Positions 50,846 to 59,708 of a DNA stretch of 64,000 nucleotides are shown here, piece after piece. The stretch is taken from contig NZ_JACJKA010000003.1 of the NCBI RefSeq assembly GCF_016900355.1, positions 165,806-229,805 of the forward strand, in the 5' to 3' direction. This DNA comes from Bacteroides mediterraneensis. GTDB taxonomy: Bacteria; Bacteroidota; Bacteroidia; Bacteroidales; Bacteroidaceae. The notes under the pieces are model-generated. The model was not told where the DNA came from. It did not search any database and worked only from the letters and a program-made list of their open reading frames with translations. Positions within the stretch are counted from its first letter, which is position 1, and each line of letters starts with the position of its first letter. Both the position numbers and the translations under genes were made by a program.

Positions 50846-52179
50846 TAAACTCCTTTCACCAACTGACAGGCCGTTTTCAAATCAATCGTTCCGGTATTCA
50901 GCATCAGGTTGTAATGATGCGGTTCACCCCATTTCATGCCCGTATAATACTCATAGTGATGAACCCGGTTACGGTTCACCCGCTTGATTTCCGCTTCTGC
51001 ATTTTCCCGTGCAATACCGTATTCTTCCACACAACGGTTCACCGCGCTGGCTACATCTGAGTAACAGAACACCTTCAGTACCTTCGGATAATCCTTCAAC
51101 ACGAAGTCTGCACAACGGCCCACAATGATACAGGATTCTTTGGCGGCCAGCTCCTGGATAATCTTACTCTCGGATACAAACAACACATCATCCGAAGAAA
51201 GACTGGACTCCAGCGGCCGTTCGCTGTTCTTCGACAGAATGCATTTCAACCAAAAAGAAGGGATAGACTGTTCATTCTTCACAATGTACTGCTCATCCAT
51301 TCCACTACGCTGGGCTGCCAGCTGGATAAACTCCTTATCATACAGCTTGAGGCCAAGTTCCTTCGACAGCATCTCACCCAACAGATGTCCTCCACTTCCA
51401 TACTCACGCGCAATCGTAATAACGATGTGTTTTCCCTGCGCCATAGCGGCTTCTTTCTGTACGGCAGGGTCTGTAATCCATTTGTCCAGACAACGGTAAT
51501 ACGGACTTACGAAATGCACAATCGGGCCGACAATCAAGGCAGATACCACAGTTCCTTCGCGCACGCCATAGATACCCGACATAAAGATAAATGACAATAA
51601 GCAAGCCAGAATGACCAGTGTCACATCAAATCCCAGTTTCACGTAGCCGAACTCTCCATGAAACCTTTTCGTAATGACGTTCACAAAATATTCCCCGGCC
51701 ATCATGGCTGCATTCGTCTTTACTTCCAATGCGATACCAACAGCCAAAATCACACAACCTATCAGCAAGGCGATAATCATATATACATAAGACTCCGGAT
51801 GCAACCAGAACAGTACATAGTGCATACAAATATCGATAAATGTACCAAAACAGAACGAAATGGGAATCTGCAAAAGATACATCCGCAAATCAGATTTCAA
51901 TTCCTGGCGTGACATCAGAAACGGCTCCAGCACCACAAACAAAAGATTCAACAGGATAGTCCATTGCCCAATAGTCAAAGGCGTAAACATACTCAACACA
52001 TACGTCACACTCGTAATCGGAGACGTACCCAGCAAAGCCTTGGTAATAAAAGCGATTCCAAGCGCATTCACAAACAAGGAAACACAAAACAACAGGTAAC
52101 GTCTAAAAAGAAATACATTCATATCATCTGCTTTTATAAACGCCGCAAATTTCTGTCTATTTTTCCGCTTCTCCATCAT
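50824..52179 (-). CDS. YczE-like membrane domain fused to a cytidylate-kinase-like domain
   Basis: A 451-residue two-part protein. Residues 25-225 are a five-helix integral-membrane domain of the YczE/YitT type (FVNALGIAFITKALLGTSPITS, ALEVKTNAAMMAGEYFVNVITK). Residues 245-451 are a cytidylate-kinase-like P-loop domain (IVITIAREYGSGGHLLGEMLS, LYDKEFIQLAAQRSGM, CIIVGRCADFVLKDYP). The kinase substrate and the reason for fusing it to a membrane protein are unknown. The start could be 52179, 52176 or 52122. Divergent from an AraC regulator, with a 16-bp palindrome between them. Confidence 0.82.
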   Translation of the reverse strand: MMEKRKNRQKFAAFIKADDMNVFLFRRYLLFCVSLFVNALGIAFITKALLGTSPITSVTYVLSMFTPLTIGQWTILLNLLFVVLEPFLMSRQELKSDLRMYLLQIPISFCFGTFIDICMHYVLFWLHPESYVYMIIALLIGCVILAVGIALEVKTNAAMMAGEYFVNVITKRFHGEFGYVKLGFDVTLVILACLLSFIFMSGIYGVREGTVVSALIVGPIVHFVSPYYRCLDKWITDPAVQKEAAMAQGKHIVITIAREYGSGGHLLGEMLSKELGLKLYDKEFIQLAAQRSGMDEQYIVKNEQSIPSFWLKCILSKNSERPLESSLSSDDVLFVSESKIIQELAAKESCIIVGRCADFVLKDYPKVLKVFCYSDVASAVNRCVEEYGIARENAEAEIKRVNRNRVHHYEYYTGMKWGEPHHYNLMLNTGTIDLKTACQLVKGVYQGLEKV

Positions 52180-52186
52180 AAAAGAG

Positions 52187-52202
52187 CAACCAATTTTGGT
52201 TG
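52187..52202. promoter_or_regulatory. 16-bp palindrome in a divergent promoter region
   Basis: CAACCAATTTTGGTTG has exact seven-base arms around TT. It lies 8 bp before the membrane/kinase start codon and 17 bp before the AraC -7 box, a position suited to an operator controlling both genes. Confidence 0.45.
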
Positions 52203-52218
52203 AAAACGAAACAAAACT

Positions 52219-52226
52219 TACTTTTG
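52219..52226 (+). promoter_or_regulatory. Predicted -7 box of the AraC-family gene
   Basis: TACTTTTG, 16 bp before the ATG. Confidence 0.55.
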
Positions 52227-52242
52227 TAAAAAAATAGACACA

Positions 52243-53154
52243 ATGAACAGACTATTGACAGAAATTATGGAAGAATCGGGACAAAAGGTCGGAAATACCT
52301 TATCTTCCCGAATCGGACATACACATCTTCAAGAAACTCCCGTGGTAATCAAACAAGGTTTCTTCTTTCTGCTCGTCACAAACGGAACAATTGCCATCAC
52401 CGATGCCTTTCATCGTTATACGCTTTCTTCCAACCAACTTCTGGTACTTACTCCCAGCACTGAAAGTGTGCTTTCCGATGCCAGCACTGATTTCTCCATG
52501 GCAACTTTATACATCGCTCCCGATTATTTTGACAGCCTGCCCGACGGACAGCCTGTATACAACCAAGTGGCCCGCCATCTTGGCAATTACCTGCTACCCA
52601 TCTTCCAACTATCAGACTCTCAAGCTGCCTACCTGGAAAAAACCATGTCTCTCTTTTCCGAACAACTGGCCTCCATGCAATTGTATCGTGAGGGAGTCAT
52701 CCGTCACCTGTGCAGTTTTCTCCTCCTGCAAATCACGGAAGCCCTCTGTCAGGAAAACCGGAATACCCCCGTCTGCGTCAAACGTTCCAATGAGATATTC
52801 CGTAACTTCAAGAAACTGCTGGTCTACCACTACCGAGAAAACCACAGCATCCAGTTCTATGCCGACCAGCTCCATATCTCAACCACTTATCTTTCACGCA
52901 TTGTCAAAGGCCTGACAGGACATACCGTCTGTTTCCATGTGTCGGAACTCTTGTGTGCAGATGCCCGGAAACTACTGGAATGTACCGATATGGACATCAA
53001 GGAAATTGCCGATTACCTGGGATTTTCAGACCAGTCGGTATTTGGCAAATTCTTCATGCGAAAAACCGGACTTTCTCCCCTCAAATTCCGGATGCGGAAA
53101 GAAAGAAGACTAAAAGAATCCCCCAATGACACGCAGATTTCTCAGGGATTGTAA
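52243..53154 (+). CDS. AraC-family transcriptional regulator
   Basis: A 303-residue regulator with an N-terminal cupin-like sensor (residues 20-150; VVIKQGFFFLLVTNGTIAI, HRYTLSSNQLLVLTPST) and a C-terminal AraC double helix-turn-helix (about 195-295; QFYADQLHISTTYLSRIVKG and DIKEIADYLGFSDQSVFGKFF). Ligand and targets are unknown; the divergent membrane/kinase gene is one candidate. Its last 13 bp overlap the 3' end of the convergent dehydrogenase gene. Confidence 0.92.
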   Translation: MNRLLTEIMEESGQKVGNTLSSRIGHTHLQETPVVIKQGFFFLLVTNGTIAITDAFHRYTLSSNQLLVLTPSTESVLSDASTDFSMATLYIAPDYFDSLPDGQPVYNQVARHLGNYLLPIFQLSDSQAAYLEKTMSLFSEQLASMQLYREGVIRHLCSFLLLQITEALCQENRNTPVCVKRSNEIFRNFKKLLVYHYRENHSIQFYADQLHISTTYLSRIVKGLTGHTVCFHVSELLCADARKLLECTDMDIKEIADYLGFSDQSVFGKFFMRKTGLSPLKFRMRKERRLKESPNDTQISQGL

Positions 53155-53918
53155 GTCCAGCCGCAATCGTTGTGATATACCATCAACCGGCTCATTCCTC
53201 CATCGACCGTGATATTCTCGCCATTGATGAAAGAATTTCGCTCGTCGCAAAGGAAATCCACTACCCGCACAATGTCCATAGGCTCTCCCACTCTACCCGA
53301 AGGATGCTGTTTCAAATCCCCTTGACTATATACCGACTGATACGCCTCCTCTTTATGGTAAGCCCCCGTATCAATCCATCCGGGAGCAATTGAATTGACG
53401 CGTGCCACTCCCGCCAGACTTACCGCCAAAGCATGTGTCAATGCCGTAATGCCTCCTTTGGCTGCCGTATAACTCTCGGTGTTCGGCTGCGACTGAAATG
53501 CACGGGTAGATGAAAGGTTCACGATGGAACCTAATCCTTGAAAATGCTCCTTAAACAATTTGGACAGCATATAAGGAGCCGCTACCCCCACACGCTGTAC
53601 ATACAGAAAATCTTCATACTCACACCCTTCCAAAATCCCTCCGCGCATCAGACACGCATTGTTAATCAAGCAATGGATACCTTCCGGATGCTCCCGGAGC
53701 ACCAAAGCCGCAAATTCTTCCAGCACTTTCTTCTCGGCGATGTCACCGACAAAGCCTGTGACTTTTCTTCCTTGGTTTCGCAATTTTGCCTCTTCCGCCA
53801 CAGTGGATGCACTGTCACAATCTACGAAATAGACATCATCTCCCTGAGCCGCAAAATATTCCACCATACAACGGCCGATGCCACCGGCACCACCTGTCAC
53901 TACTATGACTCGATTCAT
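53142..53918 (-). CDS. Short-chain dehydrogenase/reductase (SDR)
   Basis: A 258-residue classical SDR. The cofactor loop is VVTGGAGGIGRCMVEYFA, with Asp at the end of strand 2 (VYFVDCDS) pointing to NAD(H). The structural LINNACLMRG motif, catalytic Ser in NLSSTRAFQS and the Y-x-x-x-K motif in ESYTAAKGGITAL are present. C-terminal NGENITVDGGMSRLMV is typical. The ATG at 53918 is supported by the TACTTTTG box at 53981-53988; the long upstream extension is antisense to a neighbour. Substrate unknown. Confidence 0.92.
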   Translation of the reverse strand: MNRVIVVTGGAGGIGRCMVEYFAAQGDDVYFVDCDSASTVAEEAKLRNQGRKVTGFVGDIAEKKVLEEFAALVLREHPEGIHCLINNACLMRGGILEGCEYEDFLYVQRVGVAAPYMLSKLFKEHFQGLGSIVNLSSTRAFQSQPNTESYTAAKGGITALTHALAVSLAGVARVNSIAPGWIDTGAYHKEEAYQSVYSQGDLKQHPSGRVGEPMDIVRVVDFLCDERNSFINGENITVDGGMSRLMVYHNDCGWTYNP

Positions 53919-53980
53919 AAAACGTATAATCTTTTGATTTTGATAAACTTCGTATAATCCCCAAATTTTGTTACACTCTG

Positions 53981-53988
53981 CAAAAGTA
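53981..53988 (-). promoter_or_regulatory. Predicted -7 box of the SDR gene at 53142
   Basis: TACTTTTG on the minus strand, 63 bp before the ATG. Confidence 0.55.
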
Positions 53989-54050
53989 AAAAATTTCATT
54001 AAACATTTCCAGTACAGAAAATGTTCTTTTCTTAAAATTGGAATGATTAC

Positions 54051-54566
54051 ATGAAACTGATTATGAGCGACAGACCGCTGGACATCCACGTCCAGCCCAT
54101 GGAAGACATCCGCTATTTCGACTTGTCTTCCCTGAAAATTGCGAATTGCATGGGATGTTTCGGATGTTGGACAAAAACTCCGGGACGATGTGTCATCCGC
54201 GACGATGCCACTCAAATTTATCCCTGTATCGCCCAAAGTGAAACCGTACTGTATGTAAGCCGTCTGGCCTATGGAGGTTACGATACTCCTATGAAAACAA
54301 TGCTCGAGCGAGCCATCCCCGTACAGCAGGCTTTCATCCGCATCCATCAAGGTGAAACACACCATGTGCAACGCGACGTGAAACTCAAACGGGCCACCAT
54401 TATTGCCTACGGCGATACAGATGAAGAAGAACGGGACATCTTCCGTCAATTAGTGGCCCGCAATGCCTGCAACATGAGTTTTGCACAACATGAGATTATA
54501 TTCACCACCGAAGACATGGTAAACGACACGGTAAAAAAGACACTGGAAAAATGGAAAAAATACTGA
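54051..54566 (+). CDS. Flavodoxin-fold protein with Cys-x2-Cys-x2-Cys motif
   Basis: A 171-residue flavodoxin-like/NADPH-dependent FMN reductase superfamily protein. IANCMGCFGCWTKTPGRCVI is the motif of the iron-sulfur flavoprotein-like branch, followed by VLYVSRLAYGGYDTPMKTML. The usual N-terminal phosphate-binding loop (GSPR) is absent, as in the short variants of this branch. The partner gene, overlapping by 16 bp, does contain that loop, so the two products may act together (inference). A weak -7 box, TAAAATTG, is 11 bp upstream of the ATG. Confidence 0.8.
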   Translation: MKLIMSDRPLDIHVQPMEDIRYFDLSSLKIANCMGCFGCWTKTPGRCVIRDDATQIYPCIAQSETVLYVSRLAYGGYDTPMKTMLERAIPVQQAFIRIHQGETHHVQRDVKLKRATIIAYGDTDEEERDIFRQLVARNACNMSFAQHEIIFTTEDMVNDTVKKTLEKWKKY

Positions 54567-55168
54567 TACTGAACGGCAGCCCACGAGCGCCTAAATCAAA
54601 CTCCAAACGGTATGCGGAAATTTTCATGAAGCATTATCCGCACGAAGCGGTTTACCGCTCTGTTACTCCCAAGAATCACCTCAGCCTTTGTAAGGAGATA
54701 AACGACTATACACAGGTGTTGTTCGTCTTCCCGCTGTATGCCGATGCCCTTCCAAGCGGTTTTCTTCAATTCTTAAAAACCTTGGAAGCTCATCCGCCAG
54801 CCCGGAAACCTCGTATCTCCATTCTGATAAACTGCGGTTTCCTGGAATACGAACAGAATGAAGTGGCCATCCGCATGATGCAGCTGTTCTGCCGACAAAA
54901 CGGATATCCTATAGGCTCTATTCTCATGTTAGGAAGTGGAGAAGCCATTCTGGGCACGCCTTTCAAGTACATTGCTACCCGCAAAATCCGCCAACTGGCC
55001 CAGTCCATCGCTTCAGGGCGTTACCGCACCCTGACCAGTACGATGCCTCTGACAAAGACTTTATTCCGTATGGCAGCCGAAATTTACTGGACCCGCTACG
55101 GGAAGCGCTTCGGCACCTCCAAGCGTCAGATGCAGATCCTTGAAATAGAAAAACATATCTTCCAATAG
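54551..55168 (+). CDS. Flavodoxin-fold NAD(P)H-dependent oxidoreductase
   Basis: A 205-residue protein whose N-terminus KILILNGSPRAPKSNSKRYA is the FMN phosphate-binding loop of the NAD(P)H oxidoreductase branch. VLFVFPLYADALPSGFLQFL is the second flavin segment. The C-terminal 60 residues are basic and helical, with no recognised domain. It overlaps the preceding flavodoxin-fold gene by 16 bp, so the two are translationally linked. Terminated by a long hairpin. Confidence 0.82.
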   Translation: MEKILILNGSPRAPKSNSKRYAEIFMKHYPHEAVYRSVTPKNHLSLCKEINDYTQVLFVFPLYADALPSGFLQFLKTLEAHPPARKPRISILINCGFLEYEQNEVAIRMMQLFCRQNGYPIGSILMLGSGEAILGTPFKYIATRKIRQLAQSIASGRYRTLTSTMPLTKTLFRMAAEIYWTRYGKRFGTSKRQMQILEIEKHIFQ

Positions 55169-55195
55169 TTCTTAGTTCTATAAGGCCACAAAATA

Positions 55196-55236
55196 TCCCC
55201 TTATTCAGCTTACAAAAAACAAGCTAAATAAGGGGA
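55196..55236. terminator. Bidirectional terminator between the flavodoxin pair and the fimbrillin operon
   Basis: Arms TCCCCTTATTCAGCTT and AAGCTAAATAAGGGGA (one mismatch) around a nine-base loop, flanked by A/T-rich sequence on both sides. Confidence 0.75.
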
Positions 55237-55262
55237 TTTATCTTAACGGTTCAAAAAACGGA

Positions 55263-56138
55263 TTAACCGATTGTCAGGTCACCTTCCACTGTTACTTGGT
55301 CTTCCCACGCACCGATGGAGCCGCCTTCTACCACAATACCATCACGATTTACCTTCAGTGTGATTTCACATTTGGCTCCACCTTTCAGTTCCTCCTGAGG
55401 CTTGCTCAACTGTTGCAACAAATCGCTCAGAACCAATGTTCTGTTCTGTCCACCTACCGCAATATCCAAGGTTATCCCAGAGGTAGCTTGCGGAATCATA
55501 TAGAATGAAGCAGTGTTGCCCGTTACAGTATTCTTTCCAGTTTCTGCCTTTACTTCTTTAATTTCTCCTTTGAAAGCATCCACTACACACTGGTTCTTTG
55601 CGGTCAATGCACACGAAAGATTCTGCAAGTCCTCAGCCGAATAACCATTTCCTGGAGTAAAAGTCAAATCCAAACGATGCAATGCATGGGCAAAGTTCAA
55701 ATTGACAGTATTGGCAGTCCCTACTTGTACGGTTTGAACTGGAGCAAGCAGAAGATCTTTCTCCGATGCGGTCAATACATCAAAAGTAAAAGTACCATCC
55801 TGCGCTACTGTCTGCTTGGGGTAGCAAGCTGCGAGGTTCACCCGACTTATATTTTCTGACAAATTCAATCCTCCCCATGTAACAACATCTTTCTGATACG
55901 CATAATCCATGGAAACTTTATCCGACTCAGTTTCTGCAATGCACAAAGTCATCACATCGCCTTTTTCAAAACTACCGCTACCATCCGGATTCAACTGTGG
56001 TGTACGCGATTGAGAGGAAACACTGGCCACAATCGTAATAGCCTGATCGGAAGATGACTGGGTTGGAATCTCATTGCTGGTACAAGATACTGCCATCCAT
56101 GCAGCAGCCATCAGCACATAAAAACAATTCTTTTTCAT
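55263..56138 (-). CDS. Fimbrillin-family (Mfa-like) lipoprotein
   Basis: A 291-residue surface lipoprotein with lipobox WMAVSCTS. The fimbrillin/Mfa-like pattern is present: SQSRTPQLNPDGSGSFEKGD near the N-terminus, AACYPKQTVAQDGTFTFDV, and the domain-boundary NLNFAHALHRLDLTFTPGNG. The C-terminal VEGGSIGAWEDQVTVEGDL is standard. Such proteins form fimbrial tips or surface adhesins. It is last in the operon with the protease gene and shares the same N-terminal architecture. The ATG at 56138 is used; the longer reading begins with TTG. Confidence 0.85.
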   Translation of the reverse strand: MKKNCFYVLMAAAWMAVSCTSNEIPTQSSSDQAITIVASVSSQSRTPQLNPDGSGSFEKGDVMTLCIAETESDKVSMDYAYQKDVVTWGGLNLSENISRVNLAACYPKQTVAQDGTFTFDVLTASEKDLLLAPVQTVQVGTANTVNLNFAHALHRLDLTFTPGNGYSAEDLQNLSCALTAKNQCVVDAFKGEIKEVKAETGKNTVTGNTASFYMIPQATSGITLDIAVGGQNRTLVLSDLLQQLSKPQEELKGGAKCEITLKVNRDGIVVEGGSIGAWEDQVTVEGDLTIG

Positions 56139-56163
56139 TTTATTGTTCTGTTTCAATTATTTA

Positions 56164-56763
56164 TCATTCTATGCCAGGAAAAGCTTTCTGCCATATATCC
56201 TGACGCAAGTCTACTAAAGTCAACGAACATATCATTGAGGTTAGCTTGGAAGGTGTTCCTTCTATATTATCCAATGGAGCCAAGAAGGTTTCACGTGTCT
56301 TATCATAAGATGTTTTTCCTAATTCGTATACCATCTTATACCGTTTGATAGCCCCATAGTTAGGATCCAGCTCAGACTGATTATTATCACAAAAATATAA
56401 ATACGCCACATTCCCATTCGCATCAAATTCTGCTCCCCAGATGGTCATGGCATGCATGCCGCTACCTGCATTGGCAAAGCCGAACACAGAGAATCCGATA
56501 GCTTTATTCATGCGAAAAGCCTCTTTCATCCAACGGTTAAAGTTCTCTTTCGACATATTGTAGGTGTCCGTAGCCACGGCATTGTCTTTCGAAAACACCT
56601 CACTGAAAAAGCCTTTAAAATCCTTGTTATAATTCGCATTCAATTTCTGGCCGTCACCATTAATGAACCAATTGACTCCTCCTGTTTCCCAACTTCCTAA
56701 ATTGAGGAAATTTTTTTTGAAGAAGTTAAATATATCACTATGGTTCTGGTCTGCTTCCGTCAT
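56164..56763 (-). pseudogene. IdeS/Mac-like cysteine protease, C-terminal part (after a frameshift)
   Basis: A 199-residue open frame holding the second half of an IdeS/Mac-type (C66-like) papain-fold protease. The active-site His is in GSGMHAMTIWGAEFDANG and the probable third residue in YFCDNNQSE. The same frame stays open upstream of its ATG (GYEKAHPGNPCPKEYRQ), running back to about 56817 inside the preceding gene. This shows that the two ORFs were once one. It could be translated separately by ATGA coupling, but without the Cys half it would be inactive alone. Confidence 0.75.
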
Positions 56764-57959
56764 CTGACGATATTCCTTGGGACAAGGGTTTCCCGGATGT
56801 GCTTTCTCGTATCCTGTACATACTTACTATTATGATTCAGCCACCAATGAAGCAGATTGGAAGCCGTGGCAGCCCAACACATGTTGCCGTCATTCCCTTT
56901 ATATTCGAAAGTCTTGTTGCAGTCATACCATCCGCATCCTTCTTTCCAAGTAAGATACTCCACTTCGTCCAATACACCCGACGCATACCCCTTACGAAAC
57001 CATTCTCCTTTAGGATAGCCAGTTTCCCAAGCATTCGATATCGTCTGTAGCTTATCTCTCTCCGGACAGGCCGGCGAAGTGATACCGCATACCCAGCGAG
57101 TCTGATTGGCAAATTCCGCATCTACCACTTCATCATCTACATCTTCATCGGCAGACTTCAGGATCAGATTCAATGTAGTCTGCATTCCCGGTTGGAACGA
57201 CAGCACCTCGGAAGTAAGCAAATAAGGAATCTCTTTCCCGCCAAAAGTCAGTCGAAGCAATCCGTCTCCTCTCTGGTAATCAGAAGCTTCTTGCGGAAGG
57301 ATGATGGCTGAGTATGTATGCTCCGCCGTTTGCCGTGGCGTAATCCAGTAATAACTTTTATTGGGCAAATATACACGTCCATCCACCAAAGAAATCTCAC
57401 CGTTCGTACAGCTTCGTATCTTCAGTTCCAAATCCTCCGGAACAGTCCCTTTCAGATGAATATTAATCCGATGCAAAGCATGCTTGAACAACAATTTGGC
57501 AGAAGCATCTCCTGCCCCTACAGTGGTTTGGGCAAAAAGTATATCTGCTTCCTGCTGATTGGCTGCAGTACTCTGATTCAGTGGTAAATTAAGAATCCGA
57601 CGGGTTGCATCCCCCACAGGCCGTGACAACACAGGATACAAGGCTGACAAAGTCCACGCTCCCTGTCCGTTATTCACCCACTTCAAGGAAGGTGTCCATT
57701 TTCCGCTTTCATACTGCAACCCAACGTTGGAGGTCTCTTCTCCTACTTGCGTCCACACATCAATCCGATCGCCGGCCTCAAAATGGCCGCTACCTTCGTC
57801 ATCAATTACCGTACGACTTTCTTGTGCCCAAGCAGACTTGGCACACTCCAAGGTAAAACCCTCATTATCCGAAAAAGAAATATCCTCCGTACGGTCACAT
57901 GAAATCAGGAACCACATACTTCCTAAAAGTACAGTCCACAGTTTATTCAGTTGCCTCAT
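56760..57959 (-). pseudogene. Fimbrillin-domain/IdeS-like protease lipoprotein, N-terminal part (frameshifted)
   Basis: A 399-residue frame: lipobox WFLISCDR, a fimbrillin-like domain (about 30-270; FKHALHRINIHLKGTVPED), a linker, then the first half of a papain-fold protease with the nucleophilic Cys in GNDGNMCWAATASNLLHWW. It ends 22 residues after SKYV in a frame that does not match the family; shifting by one base near 56815-56825 joins it to the downstream ORF. One lost base explains this. Full-length it would be a surface cysteine protease of the immunoglobulin-degrader type. Confidence 0.78.
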
Positions 57960-58056
57960 CAGTTCAAGTTCGTTTCTATGTTCTTAAAATTTACACATAA
58001 ACAAGTGCTATTGTTCAACATATTAGATCAATATTTATTCGTTTTCTATTTTTTCA

Positions 58057-58064
58057 CAAAAATA
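58057..58064 (-). promoter_or_regulatory. Predicted -7 box of the fimbrillin/protease operon
   Basis: TATTTTTG on the minus strand, giving a leader of about 90 nt. Confidence 0.5.
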
Positions 58065-58094
58065 ACAGGAAACTAACATTTTTGAACGAACGAA

Positions 58095-58856
58095 TTATTT
58101 TTTCCGATAACAGATTGTTCCTGTAGCCTGATTTGTCGGCATCACCAGCACTTCGGCAATCTGAATGTGTGCCGGAGCAGAAGCGGCATAATAAACCACC
58201 TCGGCAATGTCATCGCCCGTGAGCGGACGAATGCCTTCGTATACCGCATCGGCTTTTCCCTTGTCACCCCGGAAACGGACAACGGAGAAATTTGTCTCTA
58301 CCAGTCCTGGCTTCACATTGGTCACCCGCAACGGGGTATCCACCAAGTCAATACGCAATCCGTCGGACAAAGCTTTCACTGCCGCTTTCGTGGCGCAATA
58401 CACACTGCCGCCTGCATAAGCTGCGTCTCCGGCCACGGAACCGATGTTAATAATGTGTCCGCATCCGCGTTCCACCATGCCCGGCACAATCATCCGTGTC
58501 ATGGCCAGCAAGGCCTTGATATTCGTATCAATCACTACGTCCCATTCTTCCAGCGAACCTTCATATTCTTTATCCAGCCCGATGACCAGTCCGGCATTGT
58601 TGACCAATACATCCACATTTTTCCATTTTCCCTGCAAGGAATCCACTGCCTGACGCATCGCCTGACGGTCACGCACATCGAACGGAAGTGTCAGTACATC
58701 AACGCCCTGGGCAGTTAGTTCCTGTTTCAGGCTTTCCAACTTCTCCACATTTCTTCCATTCAAAATCAGATTACTTCCCATGGCTGCGAATTTCCGTGCG
58801 CAGCCTTCACCGATACCACTTGTGGCACCTGTAATAAAAATCACTTTTCCTTTCAT
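58095..58856 (-). CDS. Short-chain dehydrogenase (YdfG-like, NADP-dependent)
   Basis: A 253-residue classical SDR. The cofactor loop is FITGATSGIGEGCARKFA, with Asn-Gly-Arg after strand 2 (LILNGRN) favouring NADP. VLVNNAGLV, catalytic Ser in INIGSVAGDAAYAGG and Y-x-x-x-K in SVYCATKAAVKALSD follow. The tail APAHIQIAEVLVMPTNQATG closely matches the YdfG group that oxidises L-serine or L-allo-threonine. The ATG at 58856 fits the -7 box at 58909-58916. Confidence 0.93.
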   Translation of the reverse strand: MKGKVIFITGATSGIGEGCARKFAAMGSNLILNGRNVEKLESLKQELTAQGVDVLTLPFDVRDRQAMRQAVDSLQGKWKNVDVLVNNAGLVIGLDKEYEGSLEEWDVVIDTNIKALLAMTRMIVPGMVERGCGHIINIGSVAGDAAYAGGSVYCATKAAVKALSDGLRIDLVDTPLRVTNVKPGLVETNFSVVRFRGDKGKADAVYEGIRPLTGDDIAEVVYYAASAPAHIQIAEVLVMPTNQATGTICYRKK

Positions 58857-58908
58857 AACTTCACATCTTAGCAACAGGCTTTTTGCCCGTCCTTCGGTTA
58901 TCTGGCTG

Positions 58909-58916
58909 CAAAGATA
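58909..58916 (-). promoter_or_regulatory. Predicted -7 box of the YdfG-like gene
   Basis: TATCTTTG on the minus strand, 53 bp before the ATG. Confidence 0.6.
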
Positions 58917-58989
58917 AGACGCATTCCGACAAAAAATTGCAACGAGATTCATTCTTTTGTTTTTATTCGCTTATTACCGCGAGATTTCC

Positions 58990-58997
58990 TATCTTTG
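58990..58997 (+). promoter_or_regulatory. Predicted -7 box of slyD
   Basis: TATCTTTG, 35 bp before the ATG. Confidence 0.6.
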
Positions 58998-59031
58998 CGA
59001 CCGATTATTAATGCACATTTAATTTTTTAAC

Positions 59032-59622
59032 ATGGAAAATAAATACATCACAGTAGCATATAAACTGTATGCAGTGGAAGACGGGAAAAAAGAATTGCGT
59101 GAAGAAGCTCCGGCAGCCCATCCGTTTCAGTTCATTTCTGGAATAGGCTATACGCTGGACCGCTTTGAAAAAGAAATTCTGGCCCTGCAGAAAGGCGACA
59201 ATTTCAGCTTCACCATCCCTTGTGCGGAAGCATACGGCGAAAGAGACGAAGACAACGTACGTCAGGTGCCTAAGTCTATGTTCTGCGGACCGGATGGAAA
59301 ATTTGACAGCGACAATATCTTCGAAGGAAACATCATCATGCTGAACGATTCTGAAGGTCATCAGTTCTATGCCAACGTGGGTGAAATTACAGACGACAAA
59401 GTGGTGCTCGACCTGAACCACCCGCATGCAGGCAAAGACCTGTACTTTGAAGGTACGGTGATGGAAATGCGCGATGCCACCAACAAGGAAATGGAAAGCA
59501 TCATCAAGCTGATGAGCGGCGAAGGCTGCGGCGGCGGATGTGAAGGTTGCGGCGGCGGATGCGGTGACCACGCACAGGAAGACGAAGGTTGCTGCGGAGG
59601 AGGTTGCGGACACTGTCACTAA
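59032..59622 (+). CDS. slyD: FKBP-type peptidyl-prolyl isomerase SlyD with Cys/Gly-rich metal tail
   Basis: A 196-residue SlyD. The FKBP domain (about 1-70 and 125-150) surrounds an insert-in-flap chaperone domain (about 75-125). GDNFSFTIPCAEAYGERDED and NVGEITDDKVVLDLNHPHAGK are diagnostic. The C-terminal 34 residues hold nine Cys and three His in Gly-rich context (GCGGGCEGCGGGCGDH and GCCGGGCGHCH), expected to bind Ni, Zn or Cu. Acts as a cytosolic folding helper and possible metal store. Single gene with promoter and terminator. Confidence 0.94.
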   Translation: MENKYITVAYKLYAVEDGKKELREEAPAAHPFQFISGIGYTLDRFEKEILALQKGDNFSFTIPCAEAYGERDEDNVRQVPKSMFCGPDGKFDSDNIFEGNIIMLNDSEGHQFYANVGEITDDKVVLDLNHPHAGKDLYFEGTVMEMRDATNKEMESIIKLMSGEGCGGGCEGCGGGCGDHAQEDEGCCGGGCGHCH

Positions 59623-59648
59623 TCCCCAAGAAAACCAATAATACAGAA

Positions 59649-59680
59649 AAGAAGACGGTGCATTCCGTCTTCTTTTTCTT
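59649..59680 (+). terminator. Terminator of slyD
   Basis: AAGAAGACGG/CCGTCTTCTT stem, six-base loop, T-rich tail. Confidence 0.85.
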
Positions 59681-59708
59681 TTCTACCCGTTTTTAATCTT
59701 ATATCCCT

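Noticed and set aside
53919..54449. Long N-terminal extension of the SDR at 53142
   Set aside because: The added 177 residues are antisense to the flavodoxin-fold gene, and a -7 box at 53981-53988 places the start at 53918.
54051..54566. Flavodoxin-fold gene as an N-terminally truncated pseudogene
   Set aside because: The lack of the GSPR loop is shared by short members of this branch, and the gene is coupled to its neighbour with no frameshift visible.
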